Origin: Procambarus clarkii
Lineage: Eukaryota; Arthropoda; Malacostraca; Decapoda; Cambaridae
Assembly (NCBI RefSeq): GCF_040958095.1
Contig: NC_091181.1
Span: forward strand, 26,490,349-26,554,348
Direction: 5' to 3'
Length of the DNA stretch: 64,000 bases
Part shown: positions 13,601-27,059 of the stretch, piece after piece
Layout: each line of letters begins with the position of its first letter
Position numbering within the stretch: the stretch's first letter is position 1
Program-made: the position numbers and the translations under genes
Notes under the pieces: model-generated
Told to the model about the DNA's origin: nothing
Databases searched by the model: none
Seen by the model: the letters and a program-made list of their open reading frames with translations, nothing else

Positions 13601-14734
13601 TTTTTTAGCCAGTAGCGGTGAAAATCGCGATTTTTGGCCGGTAGCGGCGAAAATCGCGCTATTTTCGTCCGCCAGCTGCAAAAATCGCATAGTTTCTGGC
13701 CGCTAGCGGCGAAAATCGCACGATTTTTGGCCGCTAGCGGCGAAAATCGCACGGTTTTTGGCCGCTAGCGGCGAAAATCGCGCTATTTTTGGCCGGTAGC
13801 GCCGAAAATCGCGATTTTTGCCCGCCAGCTGCGAAAATCTCATGGTTTTTGGCCGGTAGCGGCGAAAATCGCGCGGTTTTTGGCCGGTAGCGGCGAAAAT
13901 CGGTCGATTTTTGGCAGGTAGCGGAGAAATTCGCGTGGTTTTTGGCCGCCAGCTGCAAAAATAGCATGGTTTCTGGCCGCTAGCGTCGAAAATAGCGCTG
14001 TTATCGGCCGTTAGCGGCAAAAATCGCCCGATTTTTGGCCGCTAGCGGCGAAAATCGCACGGTTTTTGGCCGCTAGCGGCGAAAATCGCGCTATTTTTGG
14101 CCGGTAGCGGCGAAAAAACGCGATTTTTGCCCGCCAGCTGCGAAAATCTCATGGTTTTTGGCCGCTAGCGGCGAAATTTGCACGATTTTTGGCCGCTAGC
14201 GGCGAAAATCGCGCTATTTTTGGCCGGTAGCGGCGAAAATCGCGATTTTTGCCCGCCAGCTGCGAAAATCGCGCGGTTTTTGGCCGGTAACGGCGAAAAT
14301 CGGTCGATTTTTGGCAGGTAGCGGCGAAATTCGCGCGGTTTTTGGCCGCCAGCTGCAAAAATCGCATGGTTTCTGGATGCTAGCGTCGAAAATAGCGCGG
14401 TTTTCGGCCGTTAACGGCAAAAATCGCCCAATTTTTGGCCGCTAGCGGCGAAAATCGCACGGTTTTTGGCCGCTAGCGGCGAAAATCGCGCATTTTTGGC
14501 CGGTAGCGGCGAAAATCGCGATTTTTGCCTGCCAGCTGCGAAAATCTCATGGTTTTTGGCCGCTAGCGGCGAAAATCGCGCGGTTTTTGGCCGGTAGCGG
14601 CGAAAATCGGCTATTTTTGCCCGCCAGCTGCAAAAATAGCATAGTTTCTGGCCGCTAGCGTCGAAAATAACACGGTTTTGGCTGTTACCGGCAAAAATCG
14701 CCCGATTTTTGGCCGCTAGCGGCGAAAATCGCAC
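10184..14734 (+). repeat. Block duplication in the satellite, offset 2,394-2,395 bp
   Basis: The segment at about 10,184-12,339 is repeated at about 12,579-14,734, monomer for monomer. Shared rare variants include CTAGAGGCG, GATATTTTTTAGCCAGTAG, TGTTATCGGCC and GGATGCTAGCGTCG. The offset changes from 2,394 to 2,395 part-way because of a small A-run difference near 14,115. It is the largest duplicated block I resolved within the main array. Confidence 0.85.
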
Positions 14735-17700
14735 GGTTTTTGGCCACTAGCGGCGAAAATCGCGCTATTTTTGGCCGGTAGCGGCGAAAATCACGATTTT
14801 TGCCCGCCAGCTGCGAAAATCGCATAGTTTTTAGCCGCTACCTGCGAAAATCGCGCGGTTTTTGGCCGCTAGCGGCAAAAATCGCGCTTTTTTTGGCCGG
14901 TAGTGCCGAAAATCGCGATTTTTGCCCGCCAGCTGCGAAAATCTCACGGTTTTTGGCCGCTAGCGGCGAAAATCGCGCTATTTTCGCCCACCAGCTGCAA
15001 AAATCGCATAGTTTCTGGCCGCTAGCGGGGTAAAACGCACGATTTTTGGCCGCTAGCGGTGAAATTCGCACGCTTTTTGGCCGCTAGCGGGGAAATTTGC
15101 ATGATTTTTGGCCGCTAGCGGCGAAAATCGCACGGTTTTTGGCCGCTAGCGGCGAAAATCGCGCAATTTTTGGCCGGTAGCGCCGAAAATCGCGATTTTT
15201 GCCCACCAGCTGCAAAAATCGCATAGTTTCTGGCCGCTAGCGGGGAGAAACGCACGATTTTTGGCCGCTAGCGGTGAAATTCGCACGATTTTTGGCCGCT
15301 AGCGGCGAAATTTGCACGATTTTTGGCCGCTAGCGGCGAAAATCGCACGGTTTTTGGCCGCTAGCGGCGAAAATCGCGCTATTTTTGGCCGGTAGCGCCG
15401 AAAATCGCGATTTTTGCCCGCCAGCTGCGAAAATCGCATGGTTTTTGGCCGGTAGCGGCGAAAATCGGTCGATTTTTGGCAGGTAGCGGCGAAAATAGCG
15501 CGGTTTTCGGCCGTTAGCGGCAAAAATCGCCCGATTTTTGGCCGCTAGCGGCGAAAATCGCACGTTTTTTTGGCCGCTAGCGGCGAAAATCGCGCTATTT
15601 TTGGCCAGTAGCGGCGAAAATCGCGATTTTTGCCCCTCAGCTGCGAAAATCGCATGGTTTTTGGCCGCTAGCGGCGAAAATCGCATGGTTTTTGGCCGCT
15701 AGCGGCGAAAATCGCGCTATTTTTGCCCGCCAGCTGCAAAAATCGCATAGTTTCTGGCCACTAGCGGCGAAATTCCCACGATTTTTGGCCGCTAGCGGCG
15801 AAATTCGCGTGGTTTTTGGCCGGTAGCGGCGAAAATCGCGCTATTTTTAGCCGGTAGCGGCGAAAATCACGATTTTTGCCAGCCAGCTGCGAAAATCGTA
15901 TAGTTTTTGGCTGCTAACGGCGAAAATCGCGCGGTTTTTTAGCCGGTAGCGGCGAAAATCGCGCTATTTTTGCCCACCAGCTGCAAAAATCGCATAGTTT
16001 CTGGCCGCTAGCGGCGAAAATCGCACGGTTTTTGGCCGCTAGCGGCGAAAATCGCGTTATTTTTGGCCGGTAGCGGCGAAAATCGCGCTATTTTTGGCCG
16101 GTAGCGGCGAAAATCACTTTTTTTGCCCGCCAGCTGCGAAAATCGCATAGTTTTTGGCCGCTAGCGGCGAAAATCGCGCGGTTTTTGGCCGGTAGCGGCT
16201 AAAATCGCGCTCTTTTTGCCCGCCAGCTGCAAAAATCGAATAGTTTCTGGCCGCTAGCGGCGAAAATCGCACGATTTTTGGCCGCTAGCGGCGAAAATCG
16301 CACGGTTTTTGGCCGCAAGCAGCGAAAATCGCGCAATTTTTGGCCCGTAGTGGCGAAAATCGCGATTTTTGCTCGCCAGCTGCGAAAATCGCATGATTTT
16401 TGGTCGCTAGCGGCGAAAATCGCGCGGTTTTTGGCCGGTAGCGGCGAAAATCGCGCTATTTTCGCCCGCCAGCTGCAAAAATCGCATAGTTTCTGGCCGA
16501 TAGCGGCGAAATTCACACGATTTTTGGCCGCTAGCGGCGAAATTCGCACGATTTTTGGCCGCTAGCGGCGAAATTTGCACGATTTTTGGCCGCTAGCGGC
16601 GAAAATCGCGCTATTTTTGGCCGGTAGCGGCGAAAATCGCGATTTTTGCTCGCCAGCTGCGAAAATCTCATGGTTTTTGGCCGCTAGCGGCGAAAATCGC
16701 GTGGTTTTTGGCCGGTAGCGGCGAAAATCGGCTATTTTTGCCCGCCAGCTGCAAAAATCGCATAGTTTCTGGCCGCTAGCGGCGAAATTCCCACGATTTT
16801 TGGCCGCTAGCGGCGAAATTCCCACGATTTTTGGCCGCTAGCGGCGAAATTTGCACGATTTTTGGCCGCTAGCGGCGAAAATCGCGCTATTTTTGGCCGG
16901 TAGTGGCGAAAATCGCGATTTTTACCCGCCAGCTGCGAAAATCGCATGGTTTTTGGCCGGTAGCGGCGAAAATTGCGCTATTTTTGCCCGCCAGGTGCAA
17001 AAATCGCATAGTTTCTGGCCGCTAGCGGCGAAAATCGCACGATTTTTGGCCGCTAGCGGCGAAATTCGCACGATTTTTGGCCGCTAGCGGCGAAATTTGC
17101 ACGATTTTTGGCCGCTAGCGGCGAAAATCGCACGGTTTTTGGCCGCTAGCGGCGAAAATCGCACGGTTTTTGGCCGCTAGCGGCGAAAATCGCACTATTT
17201 TTGGCCGGTAGCGGCGAAAATCGCGATTTTTGCCCGCCAGCTGCGAAAATCGCATGTTTTTGGCCGCTAGCGGCGAAAATCGCGCTATTTTTGGCTGGTA
17301 GCGGCGAAAATCACGATTTTTGCCAGCCAGCTGCGAAAATCGTATGGTTTTTGGCTGCTAACGGCGAAAATCGCGCGGTTTTTAGCCGGTAGCGGCGAAA
17401 ATCGCGCTATTTTTGCCCACCAGCTGCAAAAATCGCATAGTTTCTGGCCGCTAGCGGCGAAAATCGCACGGTTTTTGGCCACTAGCGGCGAAAATCGCGC
17501 TATTTTTGGCCGGTAGCGGCGAAAATCGCGCTATTTTTGGCCGGTAGCGGCGAAAATCACTTTTTTTGCCCGCCAGCTGCGAAAATCGCATAGTTTTTGG
17601 CCGCTAGCGGCGAAAATCGCGCGGTTTTTGGCCGGTAGCGGCTAAAATCGCGCTCTTTTTGCCCGCCAGCTGCAAAAATCGCATAGTTTCTGGCCGCTAG

Positions 17701-20700
17701 CGGCGAAAATCGCACGATTTTTGGCCGCTAGCGGCGAAAATCGCACGGTTTTTGGCCGCAAGCAGCGAAAATCGCGCAATTTTTGGCCCGTAGTGGCGAA
17801 AATCGCGATTTTTGCTCGCCAGCTGCGAAAATCGCATGGTTTTTGGCCGCTAGAGGCGAAAATCGCGTGGTTTTTGGCCGGTAGCGGCGAAAATCGCGCT
17901 ATTTTCGCCCGCCAGCTGCAAAAATCGCATAGTTTCTGGCCGCTAGCGGCGAAATTCCCACGATTTTTGGCCGCTAGCGGCGAAATTTGCACGATTTTTG
18001 GCCGCTAGAGGCGAAAATCGCGCTATTTTTGGCCGGTAGTGGCGAAAATCGCGATTTTTACCCGCCAGCTGCGAAAATCGCATGGTTTTTGGCCGGTAGC
18101 GGCGAAAATCGCGCTATTTTTGCCCGCCAGCTGCAAAAATCGCATAGTTTCTGGCCGCTAGCGGCGAAAATCGCGCTATTTTTGGCCGGTAGCGGCGAAA
18201 ATCGCGCTATTTTTGGCCGGTAGCGGCGAAAATCACTTTTTTTGCCCGCCAGCTGCGAAAATCGCATAGTTTTTGGCCGCTAGCGGCGAAAATCGCGCGG
18301 TTTTTGGCCGGTAGCGGCTAAAATCGCGCTCTTTTTGCCCGCCAGCTGCAAAAATCGCATAGTTTCTGGCCGCTAGCGGCGAAAATCGCACGATTTTTGG
18401 CCGCTAGTGGCGAAAATCGCACGGTTTTTGGCCGCAAGCAGCGAAAATCGCGCAATTTTTGGCCCGTAGTGGCGAAAATTGCGATTTTTGCTCGCCAGCT
18501 GCGAAAATCGCATGGTTTTTGGCCGCTAGCGGCGAAAATCGCGCGGTTTTTGGCCGGTAGCGGCGAAAATCGCGCTATTTTCGCCCGCCAGCTGCAAAAA
18601 TCGCATAGTTTCTGGCCGCTAGCGGCGAAATTCACACGATTTTTGGGCGCTAGCGGCGAAATTCGCACGATTTTTGGCCGCTAGCGGCGAAATTTGCACG
18701 ATTTTTGGCCGCTAGCGACGAAAATCGCACGGTTTTTGACCGCTAGCGGCGAAAATCGCGCTATTTTTGGCCGGTAGTGGCGAAAATCGCGATTTTTGCC
18801 CGCCAGCTGCAAAAATCGCATAGTTTCTGACCGCTAGCAGCGAAATTCCCACGATTTTTGGCCGCTAGCGGCGAAAATCGCGTGGTTTTTGGCCGGTAGC
18901 GGCGAAAATCGCGCTATTTTTGAACGCCAGCTGCAAAAATCGCATAGTTTCTGGCCGCTAGCGGCGAAAATCGCACGGTTTTTGGCCGCTAGCAGCGAAA
19001 ATCGCGATATTTTTTAGCCAGTAGCGGTGAAAATCGCGATTTTTGGCCGGTAGCGGCGAAAATCGCGCTATTTTCGTCCGCCAGCTGCAAAAATCGCATA
19101 GTTTCTGGCCGCTAGCGGCGAAAATCGCACGATTTTTGGCCGCTAGCGGCGAAAATCGCACGGTTTTTGGCCGCTAGCGGCGAAAATCGCGCTATTTTTG
19201 GCCGGTAGCGCCGAAAATCGCGATTTTTGCCCGCCAGCTGCGAAAATCTCATGGTTTTTGGCCGGTAGCGGCGAAAATCGCGCGGTTTTTGGCCGGTAGC
19301 GGCGAAAATCGGTCGATTTTTGGCAGGTAGCGGAGAAATTCGCGCGGTTTTTGGCCGCCAGCTGCAAAAATAGCATGGTTTCTGGCCGCTAGCGTCGAAA
19401 ATAGCGCTGTTATCGGCCGTTAGCGGCAAAAATCGCCCGATTTTTGGCCGCTAGCGGCGAAAATCGCACGGTTTTTGGCCGCTAGCGGCGAAAATCGCGC
19501 TATTTTTGGCCGGTAGCGGCGAAAAACGCGATTTTTGCCCGCCAGCTGCGAAAATCTCATGGTTTTTGGCCGCTAGCGGCGAAATTTGCACGATTTTTGG
19601 CCGCTAGCGGCGAAAATCGCGCTATTTTTGGCCGGTAGCGGCGAAAATCGCGATTTTTGCCCGCCAGCTGCGAAAATCGCGCGGTTTTTGGCCGGTAACG
19701 GCGAAAATCGGTCGATTTTTGGCAGGTAGCGGCGAAATTCGCGCGGTTTTTGGCCGCCAGCTGCAAAAATCGCATGGTTTCTGGATGCTAGCGTCGAAAA
19801 TAGCGCAGTTTTCGGCCGTTAACGGCAAAAATCGCCCAATTTTTGGCCGCTAGCGGCGAAAATCGCACGGTTTTTGGCCGCTAGCGGCGAAAATCGCGCA
19901 TTTTTGGCCGGTAGCGGCGAAAATCGCGATTTTTGCCTGCCAGCTGCGAAAATCTCATGGTTTTTGGCCGCTAGCGGCGAAAATCGCGCGGTTTTTGGCC
20001 GGTAGCGGCGAAAATCGGCTATTTTTGCCCGCCAGCTGCAAAAATAGCATAGTTTCTGGCCGCTAGCGTCGAAAATAGCACGGTTTTGGCTGTTACCGGC
20101 AAAAATCGCCCGATTTTTCGCCGCTAGCGGCGAAAATAGCACGGTTTTTGGCCACTAGCGGCGAAAATCGCGCTATTTTTGGCCGGTAGCGGCGAAAATC
20201 GCGCTATTTTTGGCCGGTAGCGGCGAAAATCGCGCTATTTTTGGCCGGTAGCGGCGAAAATCACGATTTTTGCCCGCCAGCTGCGAAAATCGCATAGTTT
20301 TTAGCCGCTACCTGCGAAAATCGCGCGGTTTTTGGCCGCTAGCGGCGAAAATCGCACGATTTTTGGCCGCTAGCGGCGAAAATCGCACGGTTATTGGCCG
20401 CTAGCGGCGAAAATCGCGCTATTTTTGGCCGGTAGTGGCGAAAATCGCGATTTTTGCCTGCCAGCTGCGAAAATCTCATGGTTTTTGGCCGCTAGCGGCG
20501 AAAATCGCGCGGTTTTTGGCCGGTAGCGGCGAAAATCGGCTATTTTTGCCCGCCAGCTGCAAAAATAGCATAGTTTCTGGCCGCTAGCGTCGAAAATAGC
20601 ACGGTTTTGGCTGTTACCGGCAAAAATTGCCCGATTTTTGGCCGCTAGCGGCGAAAATCGCACGGTTTTTGGCCACTAGCGGCGAAAATCGCGCTATTTT

Positions 20701-21599
20701 TGGCCGGTAGCGGCGAAAATCACGATTTTTGCCCGCCAGCTGCGATAATCGCATAGTTTTTAGCCGCTACCTGCGAAAATCGCGCGGTTTTTGGCCGCTA
20801 GCGGCGAAAATCGCACGATTTTTGGCCGCTAGCGGCGAAAATCGCACGGTTATTGGCCGCTAGCGGCGAAAATTGCGCTTTTTTTGGCCGGTAGTGCCGA
20901 AAATCGCGATTTTTGCCCGCCAGCTGCGAAAATCTCACGGTTTTTGGCCGCTAGCGGCGAAAATCGCGCTATTTTCGCCCACCAGCTGCAAAAATCGCAT
21001 AGTTTCTGGCCGCTAGCGGGGAAAAACGCACGATTTTTGGCCGCTAGCAGTGAAATTCGCACGCTTTTTGGCCGCTAGCGGGGAAATTTGCACGATTTTT
21101 GGCCGCTAGCGGCGAAAATCGCACGGTTTTTGGCCGCTAGCGGCGAAAATCGCGCAATTTTTGGCCGGTAGCGCCGAAAATCGCGATTTTTGCCCACCAG
21201 CTGCAAAAATCGCATAGTTTCTGGCCGCTAGCGGGGAGAAACGCACGATTTTTGGCCGCTAGCGGTGAAATTCGCACGATTTTTGGCCGCTAGCGGCGAA
21301 ATTTGTACGATTTTTGGCCGCTAGCGGCGAAAATCGCACGGTTTTTGGCCGCTAGCGGCGAAAATCGCGCTATTTTTGGCCGGTAGCGCCGAAAATCGCG
21401 ATTTTTGCCCGCCAGCTGCGAAAATCGCATGGTTTTTGGCCGGTAGCGGCGAAAATCGGTCGATTTTTGGCAGGTAGCGGCGAAAATAGCGCGGTTTTCG
21501 GCCGTTAGCGGCAAAAATCGCCCGATTTTTGGCCGCTAGCGGCGAAAATCGCACGTTTTTTGGCCGCTAGCGGCGAAAATCGCGCTATTTTTGGCCAGT

Positions 21600-24500
21600 A
21601 GCGGCGAAAATCGCGATTTTTGCCCCTCAGCTGCGAAAATCGCATGGTTTTTGGCCGCTAGCGGCGAAAATCGCATGGTTTTTGGCCGCTAGCGGCGAAA
21701 ATCGCGCTATTTTTGCCCGCCAGCTGCAAAAATCGCATAGTTTCTGGCCGCTAGCGGCGAAATTCCCACGATTTTTGGCCGCTAGCGGCGAAATTTGCAC
21801 GATTTTTGGCCGCTAGCGGCGAAAATCGCGCTATTTTTAGCCGGTAGCGGCGAAAATCGCGATTTTTGCCCGCCAGCTGCGAAAATCGCATGGTTTTTGG
21901 CCACTAGCGGCGAAAATCGCGCGGTTTTTGGCCGGTAACGTCGAAAATCGGTCGATTTTTGGCAGGTAGCGGCGAAATTCGCGCGGTTTTTGGGCGCCAG
22001 CTGCAAAAATCGCATGGTTTCTGGACGCTAGCGTCGAAAATAGCGCGGTTTTCGGCCGTTAAGGGCAAAAATCGCCCGATTTTTGGCCGCTAGCGGCGAA
22101 AATCGCACGGTTTTTGGCCGTTAGCGGCGAAAATCGCGCTATTTTTAGCCGGTAGCGGCGAAAATCGTGATTTTTGCCCGCCAGCTGCGAAAATCTCATA
22201 GTTTTTGGCCGCTAGCGGCGAAAATCGGCTATTTTTGCCCGCCAGCTGCAAAAATCGCATAGTTTCTGGCCGCTAGCGGCGAAATTCCCACGATTTTTGG
22301 CCGCTAGCGGCGAAATTTGCACGATTTTTGGCCGCTAGCGGCGAAAATCGCGCTATTTTTGGCCGGTAGCGGCGAAAATCGCGATTTTTGCCCGCCAGCT
22401 GCGAAAATCGCATGGTTTTTGGCCGCTAGCGGCGAAAATCGCGCGGTTTTTGGCTGGTAGCGGCGAAATTCGCGCGTTTTTTTGGCCGCCAGCTGCAAAA
22501 CTCGTTTGGTTTCTGGCCGCTAGCGTCGAAAATAGCGCGGTTTTCGGCCGTTAACGGCAAAAATCGCCCGATTTTTGGCCGCTAGCGGCGAAAATCGCAC
22601 GGTTTTTGGCCGTTAGCGGCGAAAATCGCGCTATTTTTGTCCGGTAGCGGCGAAAATCGGGCGGTTTTTGGCCGCCAGCTGCAAAAATCGCATGGTTTCT
22701 GGCCGCTAGCGTCGAAAATAGCACGGTTTTCGGCCGTTAACGGCAAAAATCGCCCGATTTTTGGCCGCTAGCTGCGAAAATCGCGCTATTTTTGTCCGGT
22801 AGCTGCGAAAATCGCACGATTTTTGGCCGCTAGCGTCGAAAATCGCACGGTTTTTGGCCGCTAGTGGCGAAAATCGCGCTATTTTTGGCCGGTAGCGGCG
22901 AAAATCGCGATTTTTGGCCGCTAGCGGCGAAAATCGCATGGTTTTTGGCCGCTAGCGGCGAAAATCGCATGGTTTTTGGCCGCTAGCGGCGAAAATCGCG
23001 CAGTTTTTGGAAGGCAGCGGTGAATATCGCGATTTTTGCCCAACAGCTGCGAAAATCTCATGGTTTCTGGCCGCTAGCGGCGAAAATCGCACGATTTTTG
23101 GCCGCTAGCGGCAAAAATCGCACGGTTTTTGGCCGCTAGCGGCGAAAATCGCGCTATTTTTGGCCGGTAGCGGCGAAAATCGCGATTTTTGCCCCTCAGC
23201 TGCGAAAATCGCATGGTTTTTGGCCGCTAGCGGCGAAAATCGCATGGTTTTTGGCCGCTAGCGGCGAAAATCGCGCTATTTTTGCCCGCCAGCTGCAAAA
23301 ATCGCATAGTTTCTGGCCGCTAGCGGCGAAATTCCCACGATTTTTGGCCGCTAGCGGCGAAATTTGCACGATTTTTGGCCGCTAGCGGCGAAAATCGCGC
23401 TATTTTTAGCCGGTAGCGGCGAAAATCGCGATTTTTGCCCGCCAGCTGCGAAAATCGCATGGTTTTTGGCCACTAGCGGCGAAAATCGCGCGGTTTTTGG
23501 CCGGTAACGTCGAAAATCGGTCGATTTTTGGCAGGTAGCGGCGAAATTCGCGCGGTTTTTGGGCGCCAGCTGCAAAAATCGCATGGTTTCTGGACGCTAG
23601 CGTCGAAAATAGCGCGGTTTTTGGCCGTTAAGGGCAAAAATCGCCCGATTTTTGGCCGCTAGCGGCGAAAATCGCACGGTTTTTGGCCGTTAGCGGCGAA
23701 AATCGCGCTATTTTTAGCCGGTAGCGGCGAAAATCGTGATTTTTGCCCGCCAGCTGCGAAAATCTCATAGTTTTTGGCCGCTAGCGGCGAAAATCGGCTA
23801 TTTTTGCCCGCCAGCTGCAAAAATCGCATAGTTTCTGGCCGCTAGCGGCGAAATTCCCACGATTTTTGGCCGCTAGCGGCGAAATTTGCACGATTTTTGG
23901 CCGCTAGCGGCGAAAATCGCGCTATTTTTGGCCGGTAGCGGCGAAAATCGCGATTTTTGCCCGCCAGCTGCGAAAATCGCATGGTTTTTGGCCGCTAGCG
24001 GCGAAAATCGCGCGGTTTTTGGCTGGTAGCGGCGAAATTCGCGCGTTTTTTTTGGCCGCCAGCTGCAAAACTCGTTTGGTTTCTGGCCGCTAGCGTCGAA
24101 AATAGCGCGGTTTTCGGCCGTTAACGGCAAAAATCGCCCGATTTTTGGCCGCTAGCGGCGAAAATCGCACGGTTTTTGGCCGTTAGCGGCGAAAATCGCG
24201 CTATTTTTGTCCGGTAGCGGCGAAAATCGGGCGGTTTTTGGCCGCCAGCTGCAAAAATCGCATGGTTTCTGGCCGCTAGCGTCGAAAATAGCACGGTTTT
24301 CGGCCGTTAACGGCAAAAATCGCCCGATTTTTGGCCGCTAGCTGCGAAAATCGCGCTATTTTTGTCCGGTAGCTGCGAAAATCGCACGATTTTTGGCCGC
24401 TAGCGTCGAAAATCGCACGGTTTTTGGCCGCTAGTGGCGAAAATCGCGCTATTTTTGGCCGGTAGCGGCGAAAATCGCGATTTTTGGCCGCTAGCGGCGA

Positions 24501-24740
24501 AAATCGCATGGTTTTTGGCAGCTAGCGGCGAAAATCGCATGGTTTTTGGCCGCTAGCGGTGAAAATCGCGCAGTTTTTGGAAGGCAGCGGTGAATATCGC
24601 GATTTTTGCCCAACAGCTGCGAAAATCTCATGGTTTCTGGCCGCTAGCGGCGAAAATCGCACGATTTTTGGCCGCTAGCGGCAAAAATCGCACGGTTTTT
24701 GGCCGCTAGCGGCGAAAATCGCGCTATTTTTGGCCGGTAG
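21600..24740 (+). repeat. Tandem block duplication in the satellite, offset about 1,570 bp
   Basis: The sequence at about 21,600-23,170 is followed directly by a second copy at about 23,170-24,740. Shared markers are GCCCCTCAGCTGCG, GGTAACGTCG, CTCGTTTGG, and the odd GGAAGGCAGCGGTGAATATC plus CCCAACAGCTG pair. Copies differ mainly in T-run length near 22,480 and 24,050. Confidence 0.8.
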
Positions 24741-25269
24741 CGCCGAAAATCGCGATTTTTGCCCGCCAGCTGCGAAAATCTCATGGTTTTTGGCCGCTAG
24801 CGGCGAAAATCGCGCGGTTTTTGGCCGGTATCGGCGAAAATCGCGCTATTTTTGCCCGCCAGCTGCGAAAATCGCATGGTTTTTGGCCGCTAGCGGCGAA
24901 AATTGCGCGGTTTTTGGCCGGTAGCGGCGAAAATCACGCTATTTTCGCCCACCAGCTGCAAAAATCGCATAGTTTCTGGCCGCTAGCGGGGAAAAACGCA
25001 CGATTTTTGGCCGCTAGCGGTGAAATTCGCACGATTTTTGGCCGCTAGCGGCGAAATTTGCACGATTTTTGGCCGGTAGCGGCGAAAATCGGTCGATTTT
25101 TGGCAGGTAGCGGCGAAATACGCGCGGTTTTTGGCCGCTAGCGGCGAAAAAAGCGCGGTTTTCGGCCGTTAGCGGCAAAAATCGCCCGATTTTTGGCCGC
25201 TAGCGGCGAAAATCGCACGGTTTTTGGCCGCTAGCGGCGAAAATCGCGCTATTTTTGGCCAGTAGCGGC

Positions 25270-25400
25270 GAAAATCGCGATTTTCTGCGATTTTTGCGAT
25301 TTTTTGCGTTTTTTTTGCGTTTTTTTTGCGTTTTTTTTTTGCGTTTTTTTTTTTTTTTTGCGATTTTTGCGATTTTTGCGAAAAATCGCGATTTTTGCCC
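25270..25400 (+). repeat. T-run expansion within one satellite linker
   Basis: Elsewhere, for example near 33,361, the sequence runs directly from GGCGAAAATCGCGATTTTTG into CCCCTCAGCTG. Here about 100 bp is inserted between two copies of that linker: a series of GCG(A)T-run units. Successive T-runs are about 5, 6, 8, 8, 10 and 16 bases, then 5 and 5. The length gradient suggests replication slippage on a GCGATTTTT seed. The segment is nearly pure T on the + strand and has no coding potential, although it opens a frame rich in Phe on + and Lys on -. Confidence 0.92.
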
Positions 25401-27059
25401 CTCAGCTGCGAAAATCGCATGGTTTTTGGCCGCTAGCGGCGAAAATCGCCCTATTTTTGCCCGCCAGCTGCAAAAATCGCATAGTTTCTGGCCGCTAGCG
25501 GCGAAATTCCCACGATTTTTGGCCGCTAGCGGCGAAATTTGCACGATTTTTGGCCGCTAGCGGCGAAAATCGCGCTATTTTTAGCCGGTAGCGGCGAAAA
25601 TCGCGATTTTTGCCCGCCAGCTGCGAAAATCGCATGGTTTTTGGCCGCTAGCGGCGAAAATCGCGCGGTTTTTGGCCGGTAACGGCGAAAATCGGTCGAT
25701 TTTTGGCAGGTAGCGGCGAAATTCGCGCGGTTTTTGGGCGCCAGCAGCAAAAATCGCATGGTTTCTGGACGCTAGCGTCGAAAATAGCGCGGTTTTCGGC
25801 CGTTAAGGGCAAAAATCGCCCGATTTTTGGCCGCTAGCGGCGAAAATCGCACGGTTTTTGGCCGCTAGCGGCGAAAATCGCGCTATTTTTGGCCGGTAGC
25901 GGCGAAAATCGCGATTTTTGCCCGCCAGCTGCGAAAATCTCATGGTTTTTGGCCGCTAGCGGCGAAAATCGCGCGGTTTTTGGCCGGTAGCGGCGAAAAT
26001 CGGCTATTTTTGCCCGCCAGCTGCAAAAATCGCATAGTTTCTGGCCGCTAGCGGCGAAAATCGCACGATTTTTGGCCGCTAGCGGCGAAAATCGCACGAT
26101 TTTTGGCCGCTAGCGGCGAAATTCCCACGATTTTTGGCCGCTAGCGGCGAAATTTGCACGATTTTTGCCCGCCAGCTGCGAAAATCGCATGGTTTTTGGC
26201 CGCTAGCGGCGAAAATCGCGCGGTTTTTGGCTGGTAGCGGCGAAATTCGCGCGTTTTTTGGCCGCCAGCTGCAAAACTCGTTTGGTTTCTGGCCGCTAGC
26301 GTCGAAAATAGCGCGGTTTTCGGCCGTTAACGGCAAAAATCGCCCGATTTTTTGCCGCTAGCGGCGAAAATCGCACGGTTTTTGGCCGTTAGCGGCGAAA
26401 ATCGCACGGTTTTTGGCCGCAAGCAGCGAAAATCGCGCAATTTTTGGCCCGTAGTGGCGAAAATCGCGATTTTTGCTCGCCAGCTGCGAAAATCGCATGG
26501 TTTTTGGCCGCTAGCGGCGAAAATCGCGCGGTTTTTGGCCGGGAGCGGCGAAAATCGCGCTATTTTCGCCCGCCAGCTGCAAAAATCGCATAGTTTCTGG
26601 CCGCTAGCGGCGAAATTCACACGATTTTTGGCCGCTAGCGGCGAAATTCACACGATTTTTGGCCGCTAGCGGCGAAATTTGCACGATTTTTGGCCGCTAG
26701 CGGCGAAAATCGCGCTATTTTTGGCCGGTAGCGGCGAAAATCGCATGGTTTTTGGCCGCTAGCGGCGAAAATCGCGTGGTTTTTGGCCGGTAGCGGCGAA
26801 AATCGGCTATTTTTGCCCGCCAGCTGCAAAAATCGCATAGTTTCTGGCCGCTAGCGGCGAAATTCCCACGATTTTTGGCCGCTAGCGGCGAAATTTGCAC
26901 GATTTTTGGCCGCTAGCGGCGAAAATCGCGCTATTTTTGGCCGGTAGTGGCGAAAATCGCGATTTTTACCCGCCAGTTGCGAAAATCGCATGGTTTTTGG
27001 CCGGTAGCGGCGAAAATCGCGCTATTTTTGCCCGCCAGCTGCAAAAATCGCATAGTTTC

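Noticed and set aside
25255-25560. Phe-rich and Lys-rich open frames across the T-run ladder
   Set aside because: They result from slippage-expanded T-runs inside the satellite, and the residue pattern follows the homopolymer.
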